Made by a program: the position numbers and the translations under genes. 64,000 nt of DNA from Acanthochlamys bracteata (taxonomy: Eukaryota; Streptophyta; Magnoliopsida; Pandanales; Velloziaceae). Positions 57,931 to 64,000 of this stretch are shown here, piece after piece. Location of the stretch: contig JAFKAK010000438.1 of NCBI GenBank assembly GCA_019914995.1, forward strand, positions 1 to 64,000. Reading direction: 5' to 3'. Every line of letters starts with the position of its first letter. Positions within the stretch are counted from its first letter, which is position 1. The notes below the pieces were generated by a model. It saw only the letters and a list, made by a program, of their open reading frames with translations. It did no database searches and was not told the DNA's origin.

Positions 57931-58856
57931 CTAACTTTCGGTACTCCTCGTGGCAAAGAAATACACGGCCCACAAACCCACAAACGCCACGAGAAGCCCG
58001 TAAACTTCTCGAACCAGGTATGAAAGAAAGCCGCCGTCATCAAGAGCATCCACCATGAACGCCGCCACTGAGATCGGAACCGGAATGCCTTGTCTCGTAG
58101 GCTCATACTTCTCTGAATCCGGATCCTTTTCCACAGATACGCTCGCAACCTTGCCATCCCCAAGCGTGATCCTGCGACCATCGCGCAGACCTCAACACGC
58201 GTGAGCAGGCAGTGTCTCGAACCATAGGAGCGCTGAGCCGATGATAAGCAGGAAAACGTGTCCCGAGATATCGTGTCCGCCTGACCACCTGCGCCCTGCT
58301 GCTTTACGCCGCAGCTGTCAAGTGTGCCCTCAGTCGCTCATCTCCTCCCTCTGCTCCGGATCAGCCAACTTATCACTGCCCCAGTGAAGACAAAGCCGCG
58401 GTCGATCAACGGCGGTCCAAGAACCACTGCGTGACAAGAGCCACCACAGCGTGATGGCACTGTAGCGCAGTGTAGCTCGTATCCTCCTTGGGCTGAGGCC
58501 TTCCCAAAACCCGGCCACATGGCAGAAACATGGCGAAGGCCAGCGTCGTCCATCCCCAGCCCTTCACGAACCACACATTGAAGATGTTCTTCTTTGTTGC
58601 GAAGAACGTGGGCGCGGTGGCAGGCTCGTAGGACTGGGAGAACGGATTATGGGGCGCGTTGCGGAAGGCGGGGTGAACGTGTGAGTATCACCCAGGAGGA
58701 GCGTCGCGGGGTAGATGGCGAGGAGCTGCGCTTCGAGGCGGGTGGGAAAGAAGGGTGAGCGTGCCGCGGGGTGGTTCGTATCGTACCGGATGGCATGGTC
58801 GAAGTAAGTGGGGTGGGTTGGCCGTTGGCTGTCGCTAATTTGCGTCGCGTCGACAT
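57931..58856 (-). CDS. FIT/Scs3-family lipid-droplet-associated ER membrane protein, frameshifted
   Basis: The family (fat storage-inducing transmembrane proteins; yeast Scs3/Yft2) sits in the ER membrane, has acyl-CoA diphosphatase activity in studied members, and supports lipid droplet budding and phospholipid balance. ATG 58,856 begins a basic N-terminus. Diagnostic words are N-I-F-N-V-W-F-V-K-G-W-G-W near 58,585, F-L-P-C-G near 58,525, D-R-G-F-V-F-T-G near 58,400 and S-G-G-H-D-I-S-G-H-V-F, whose His codons lie at 58,275-58,273 and 58,260-58,258. A last helix (L-L-V-A-F-V-G-L-W-A-V-Y-F-F) precedes the stop near 57,931. At least five frameshifts occur. The conserved G-H-D-x-S-G-H block is intact. 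Confidence 0.88.
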
Positions 58857-59164
58857 TCTGGTAGTGTAGGTGGTGGTGGAAGGGAAGAAGGCGAACTTGA
58901 TGTTATGTGCGCAGGTGTGCCATGAAAAAGTGCAGACGTAGGGTAATAGTAAGTTGAAGGTCTTTGTGGACAAGGACAAGAAAGCCGCTTGCTTTGGCAG
59001 GCGCGATGACGTTGTTTTGATTCTTCGGTGGTGCGCCACAGTGGCTGAGCGCTAACCAACTTGGGTATCGCTCAGCTCCAGCCATCTCAAATGCGCGTTC
59101 GTTCGTCTTCCATCAACAACTCTGGACACGTTGCTAGCGATCATTGTAGCAGTTACATCAGGCA

Positions 59165-60288
59165 TCAGCTTTCTACCTTCGATATCTCTCTATGATCCCA
59201 TCTTGCAGCCGTGATAAAGCCTCGCTCTGATGGTATCTGACGGACCGTTGTATTCATTCCGACGCCTGGGCTATGATAGGCACAGAACTTTGTGAACATG
59301 TCAATACCACGCTCGAGGAAGGTTCTTGTTGTTATGCCATAATCCATGTTTACAATGTCCATCAACACCAGATGGAAGTAGCCGCGGCCTCTCCACAGTC
59401 GTCGCCTAAAACGATACAATCAGCTCTCCCCGAACCTGAAATGGAGTGAATTTCGTATGACAGACCAATGGATGGGATCGGATATACCACATAGCAACCA
59501 GGTATCACTTGGCGGGTCGTATTGGGCAGAGGCTGTGGGGAGCTGAAAAGTCATCGTTTCCACATCCCGTTCTTAGCCAGTACGATAAAGCCTTGCCGAG
59601 CTTCATCATAAGGTAAATCACAGACTTCAATAAGTTCTTCCAGCTCATCTGGTGAAACTAACTTTACCGCAAATCAACCAATGAAAAGAAGTTTAATCAG
59701 AAGAAGGACCTTGCGACCCCCGCTGCCGCTGCCATCGATGATTTCCAGGCGCGATACTCTTCAGACCGATATCACCATCGACCACAGCATGTGGTCTAAA
59801 TCTTCACCTTTGGCACACCCTTCTGCGCCGCTGCACGCCGGTCAACTGGAAGTCGTTCAGACCGCACTGGTTGAGCTTGAGACCAACGATGGACCTTTGG
59901 ACGCAAAACCAGTACGAGGGGCACTGATGACAGGCGTAGAGTACTCGCTCGATGGCCAGCAGGGGATGTGACCAGGCAGACTCGCAAAATCGACATTGCT
60001 TTCCTTCCGGTGACGTACCGCAAGACGTTCCAGTGCTGACTTTACAAAGCCATTGCGACCGAAGACGCAATCGTAGTGGATAGCGTCTTGAACACTCGGC
60101 CTACAGCGCTTTGCCGAGTGCTGAAGATAGCCATAAAAGGCCTGGCAGCTATGACTCGCCGATATTGCGGCTTTATTTTCTCGGAAGCGACTTCTCATGA
60201 TCAATAAGAACTCTTGACCACAAGGTACGGACACTGCGCGTTTTGGAATTTGCGTGTCGTATGACACGATTTGAATAAGTGTCTTCAT
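59165..60288 (-). CDS. Hypothetical gene, frameshifted
   Basis: I do not recognise the family. Protein-like pieces on the minus strand are the open frame 59,857-60,288 (143 codons), a segment near 59,665-59,560 with S-P-D-E-L-E-E-L-I-E-V-C-D-L-P-Y, a segment near 59,530 with S-D-T-W-L-L-C-G, and a final frame ending at 59,165 that includes D-I-V-N-M-D-Y-G-I. They would need several frame changes or introns to join. The span is therefore tentative, and the part above 59,700 is the least certain. No signal peptide or membrane segment is seen. Confidence 0.35.
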
Positions 60289-60997
60289 GGATTTCTAACT
60301 TGCTTCTCAATGTTTAGCAGCATAGTGCCCGCTTATGATCGCGATCTAGAACTCACCCGAAGAGAACTGTCGCGTCGGCTCTCTGGCGAAAGTCCAGCGC
60401 AGTCGTCAAGAAGCTGCGCCGGTGTGCGACTAGACGGGTTATATTCAAGGGATGAGGCGCCTCTAACACCTCCTACACCCCTTGTTCGTGGCGGTAACAT
60501 CCGCCGATGGTCCATCGTCCAGCTTTTTCCTCAATCGGGGCGCGACGTTCACGCTACATGCGCGTGACACCTTACTCAAGATCGTCAAGTACTTCCAGGA
60601 TAAGCGCGAAGCGGTTTTTACCGGGATGTGCGGCAGTGGCTGTGAAGGAGCTGGGATGCACGTCCCGACTTCATCCTAATTACACCTCTTGAGTCTCACT
60701 GACCGTCTCTCAGAGTGTAATGGTCACGTCGTCCGTTTGAAGCTCAGCCAATTACATGATGTTCTTTGACAGCATGGAAGATAAGGCTGGCAGCGTGTTC
60801 TTGTTTGCTTACGCTTGCTTCATCAGGTGGAGGCAATCGGTTTCCTATGATCATCCAGCTTTACCTCGAAACGTGGATGGTCACCAGATTCTGCACATCA
60901 AGCTATGTGGCTTACTCGAATAGAATGGTTTCACCGTCTCATGCAGCCTGCTAGAATCTATTTTCTCTAAATTCTTCACGCGTCCTCTCATTACAGC
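60289..60997. other. Intergenic stretch, no gene recognised
   Basis: Overlapping frames on both strands (about 60,270-60,690) have no motif and none stands out by composition. Confidence 0.4.
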
Positions 60998-61768
60998 TCA
61001 CCTGGCTGCTTCACCCTCCCCACCCCTTCCAAAGCCTTGGCCAGGAATCTCATACCCCTCCACCATCCCATGGATATCCACAAAAATGCCTCTATCCCTC
61101 ATCCCATACAATTCACTCCTACGACCCGCCCTCTAGCCTCTTCCTCCCCACTCCTCCCACCATCAACAATCTTCAAATTCACATTGTGGGTACCCCTGCG
61201 CCCCGTTCAATTCATCCGCAACATGCAGCGCCACAATCTCATGTCTCAAGACATAGTTTCCGCTGACTAGCTTCTCTGGCACCCTCACCACCCAATTCGC
61301 TCCATTCGCCCTCAGCACATCGCTTGCCCATGTACCACCCAAACCCATCCTCCGGATCCGAGCTATTCAACCACCCCAACTCATCGATTTTCACCCACTG
61401 CAACCGTCGACCTGTCTGCGTCTGCGCAGCTCCCTTCACACTCCGCTAGGTATGTAAGGACCGGGCCTTTGTGACTGGCGGGCCCTCATTCCACTGGAGC
61501 TTTAGAGTGGAGTTGGCCGCTATGTAAATGGAAGGGCGCCCGGTGTGGCGTTGTAGTGGCAGGATATGTGTGGTGTTGAAGGTGAGGGTGGGATGAAGAT
61601 GTTGCCAAGATTTGAAGCGCTCCATGCGGCGAGGAAGGGGTGGGGTGTGGGTCAAAGCCAGGGTAGATGGTGCCGGTGGAGGTGGTGATTTCTGTTATGC
61701 GGCCGTGTGCTGAGGTTGGGGGAGGAGTGTGGTGAGAATGATGAGAGAGTGATAGCTGGGAGGTGCAT
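60998..61768 (-). CDS. AA9 lytic polysaccharide monooxygenase (formerly GH61), frameshifted
   Basis: This is a secreted copper enzyme that oxidatively cleaves cellulose or related glucans. ATG 61,768 begins a signal peptide; cleavage after S-A exposes the mature His1 in H-G-R-I-T-E-I (His codon 61,707-61,705). The second copper His lies in S-H-K-G-P-V-L-T-Y (61,473-61,471), and the axial Tyr is in G-A-Q-G-Y-P-Q-C near 61,180. Other family words are C-E-G-S-C-A-D-A near 61,430, I-D-E-L-G-W near 61,388, [12 protein letters not shown] near 61,250 and E-G-Y-E-I-P-G near 61,060. The stop is at 60,998. There is no carbohydrate-binding module. Four or more indels, two of them in the signal peptide, break the frame. 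All three copper ligands are kept. Confidence 0.93.
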
Positions 61769-62444
61769 GTTTGCGGATAGAGGAGAAACAAGAAATTAGA
61801 TCAAGCAGTCGCAATAAATGACCACACAGAATGAAACGAGAAGATTTAAAAGATCTTTTGCAGGATGGCAGATGTAGTTCATGAAGATTTTTCTCTACCT
61901 GCGGCCGTACGTACAAGTCACACGCTGCACCCACAAACACACACCCACTATTCTCCCATAACTTCCACTCATTCTGCCAAAATCACTATACGAATGCCAA
62001 AACGTCATGTAAATTCGACGTTGTATCGATATATTGGTTGTAGTGCCGTCATCCCTGCAAGATTCCGGGCTAACGGCGCGCGTGGTTTTAGAAACAAGTC
62101 TCAATTTGGAGCATCTAATACCGGGAAAGATCAACAATCAATCGTCTTTCTTTGTCCCTCATAGGATATGATCCTCAGCTGTTAGTCCGACACACGGGCG
62201 GAAACAATAGTCAAAAATCCGTTGCGGCTATGCAGTCTGAATACTGCGAGCCGCTGGACGAGTCCCTATAACAAATGTATGTGCGCAGACGAAGTTCCGC
62301 GTAGGTAGAAACATTCAGTGCCTTGCTTCGTTCCGTTGAAGAGCAATCACAGGTTTCCATTATCTCAAAGCCACAATACTTCAGCACCCCCGCAACGTAA
62401 ATTTGGAATTCATTATGCGAAATCGTCCAATGCTACACCCCATC
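61769..62444. other. Intergenic stretch, no gene recognised
   Basis: This is the promoter side of the AA9 gene and the 3' side of the coiled-coil gene. No motif-bearing frame was seen. Confidence 0.4.
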
Positions 62445-63820
62445 TCACTCATCCTTCTTTCCCGTGATCACAGACAGCTCTGAGATCAGATCCTGCAAAC
62501 TTTTAATGTGCGCATTTCTCACATCTAGCTTCTCCTGCATGGCCTGGAACTTTCGCCCTGAGTGCTACAATCTGGAATTTTGCTGTCTTGGAGGAGTCCG
62601 TGGCATCAACGGGTGGGAAGAGGAGATGCTAAAATCGAGCCCTTGTTCTGAAGCTCCTCCATGACCGCTTTGGCATCGTCGTAATCGCAGAAGCGGATTC
62701 CGATTCCTTCCCAATCTTCCGACTTTGCTGCTTGTGGGGTTGGCTGGTGGGACTTGGTAGTTTTCGGATCTTTGAGGTCGACGTTCGGTGTTTTGCTGCG
62801 ACGTCCGGTTGGATGACCTGCGCATTCTCTTGAATTTCATTGAGAACCGAGACCTGGACGTCGGTAAAAGCTCGGAAAGGACTCTGGGTCCAGTCTGAAA
62901 CAAGGTTGTTGAAGACTGCATAGGAGTGTTCTGATAGGATCCTTCCTTTGCCCTCTTGGGCAAAAGCATTCGAAGTGGCCAGGCGCTGATCGTTCAAGAC
63001 ATCGCATTGCCCAGCTTCGTGGCAACGCATTAATGACATGCTGTTGGATGGACCAGCGGTCTCTTTGGCGTCGGTGTCGTCTTCGAGTTCAGCAGATAAA
63101 GCTCTAAAGGTCCTGGAGTTCCGACTGTCGTTTTCAGGATAGGTCCAGAACAGCATAAGAAGGCTCCCTCTTGTTTCCAACCGCCGTCAACCACTGTATC
63201 AGCTTGCACGAGAGATCATCGGGAATAGCGATTTCATCAGCAATACGCTGCACCAACGCATGCCAACCATCGATCTCCTCATTCCGGAACTCGATCATCT
63301 TCTGCATACGCTCATTTCCTTCCCTGAGTGCCTCAAACTCCATCCCGTGCTCTTCGACTCTTCTGTCGGTGTTCACATAATTGAGCTCCAAAAAATTTGA
63401 TGTAGTTGTTCAAGCCGTTCACTTCATGCTCAAGATCGCGGATACGCTTGTGGAGCTTGGAAATCTCTTCGTTGTTGTAGTTTATAACCGCATCGCGGTT
63501 GGCGAGTTCGATCTCTAGGTAGGTGATGTGGTGGTCTTTGTCTGCGGCTGCATGGTCCTCTCGCGTGTCGATCTGGCCGTGAGATGTTCGACGTATTTGT
63601 TGAGATTCGCTAGCTCCGCATCTTTGGATAGCAGGACGTTGTTCTCGAGGTACTCAATGTGCGCTTCGTGGGATGCCACGGTATCTCGCAACTTGGCGCT
63701 TTCGCGTCTTTTTGCGTGGACCCCATCTTGAAATGCGTGGAGGTCAGGCAGCTCGGTGCACCGACTACCGTGGTGTATACTCGCAGTTCACTGCAGATGG
63801 AGTGTCTCGTAGACAAGGTC
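62445..63820 (-). CDS. Coiled-coil protein, frameshifted, 5' end unresolved
   Basis: A long heptad-rich protein runs on the minus strand. The first part (63,730-63,400) includes A-H-I-E-Y-L-E-N-N-V-L-L and E-I-S-K-L-H-K-R-I-R-D-L-E-H-E-V. The second (63,390-63,140) has E-A-L-R-E-G-N-E-R-M-Q-K-M-I-E-F. A less ordered, charged middle (62,630-63,180) follows. The last helix, M-Q-E-K-L-D-V-R-N-A-H-I-K-S-L, ends at TGA 62,445 after G-K-K-D-E. At least three frameshifts occur. No catalytic domain is seen, so a structural or scaffold role is likely. A stop upstream of the first heptads, just after CTGCAG at about 63,798, looks like an intron acceptor, so the first exon may lie near the right edge or beyond it. 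Confidence 0.6.
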
Positions 63821-64000
63821 TATAGTTTGAGTTAGGTGATAACGTTGAGTGAGCCTGTCTACCCATGGATAGACGACCTTGCGTAATCTGGAAATGCTAC
63901 GCGTCCTAGAACTATTAGTGGATGGTATATAGGTATCCGCAGTATCGGGCGAAAGTTGTTTGGCAGCTGTGGGTCCTTAAAAAGGAGGCGAGTCAAACAT
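63821..64000. other. Right edge, upstream of the coiled-coil gene
   Basis: No motif is seen. It may hold the first exon or promoter of the minus-strand coiled-coil gene. Confidence 0.3.

Noticed and set aside
60270..60690. Overlapping plus-strand frames
   Set aside because: Three frames of similar length on both strands, none with a recognisable family.
1..64000. CRISPR arrays, prokaryotic operons, rRNA genes
   Set aside because: None seen; introns and fungal families show a eukaryotic nuclear genome.

Overview
This window looks like a filamentous ascomycete, most likely a Dothideomycete; that placement is inference and the species is not assigned. Protein genes carry 50-150 nt spliceosomal introns with GT...AG ends and CTAAC/CTGAC-type branch sites. 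The families present are typical of fungi: PTH11/SAT4-like receptor, sedolisin, S10 carboxypeptidase, AA9 LPMO, Zn2Cys6 regulator, Scs3/FIT protein and HAD-type terpene cyclase. The sequence alternates between GC-balanced gene blocks and very AT-rich blocks.

AT-rich blocks lie at about 1-11,760, 14,540-20,757 and 37,300-43,700. They are graveyards of transposons mutated by repeat-induced point mutation (RIP, C to T). Old reading frames can still be followed if TAA/TAG is read as former CAA/CAG/TGG. I recognise Fot1/pogo-type DNA transposons (at least nine fragments), a Ty1/Copia retrotransposon with one 3' LTR plus a separate solo LTR, a three-copy LTR-like repeat, an element bounded by inverted repeats, and a large element with an unidentified protein. 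No intact gene was seen in these blocks.

Gene blocks. A 2.8-kb GC islet (11.8-14.5 kb) holds a PTH11-like membrane protein between two AT blocks. The block 20.76-37.3 kb holds a small secreted cysteine-rich protein 0.8 kb from the AT border, a hypothetical gene, two secreted peptidases (S53 and S10), a serine/threonine dehydratase-like PLP enzyme, a HAD hydrolase, and a HAD plus class-II-terpene-cyclase-like gene beside the next AT block. The block 43.7-64 kb holds a Rieske oxygenase, a RING-like gene, two hypothetical genes, a GH5 glucanase-like enzyme, a Whi5-like cell-cycle regulator, a Zn2Cys6 factor, a FIT/Scs3 lipid-droplet protein, a hypothetical gene, an AA9 LPMO and a coiled-coil protein.

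Almost every conserved gene is broken by one or more single-base indels. Since this affects housekeeping-like and secreted genes alike, I read it mainly as uncorrected sequencing error, and gene spans below are given across the frameshifts. The theme of the gene content is secretion (proteases, polysaccharide-active enzymes, effector-like protein), and possibly a terpene-related locus split by a transposon block.
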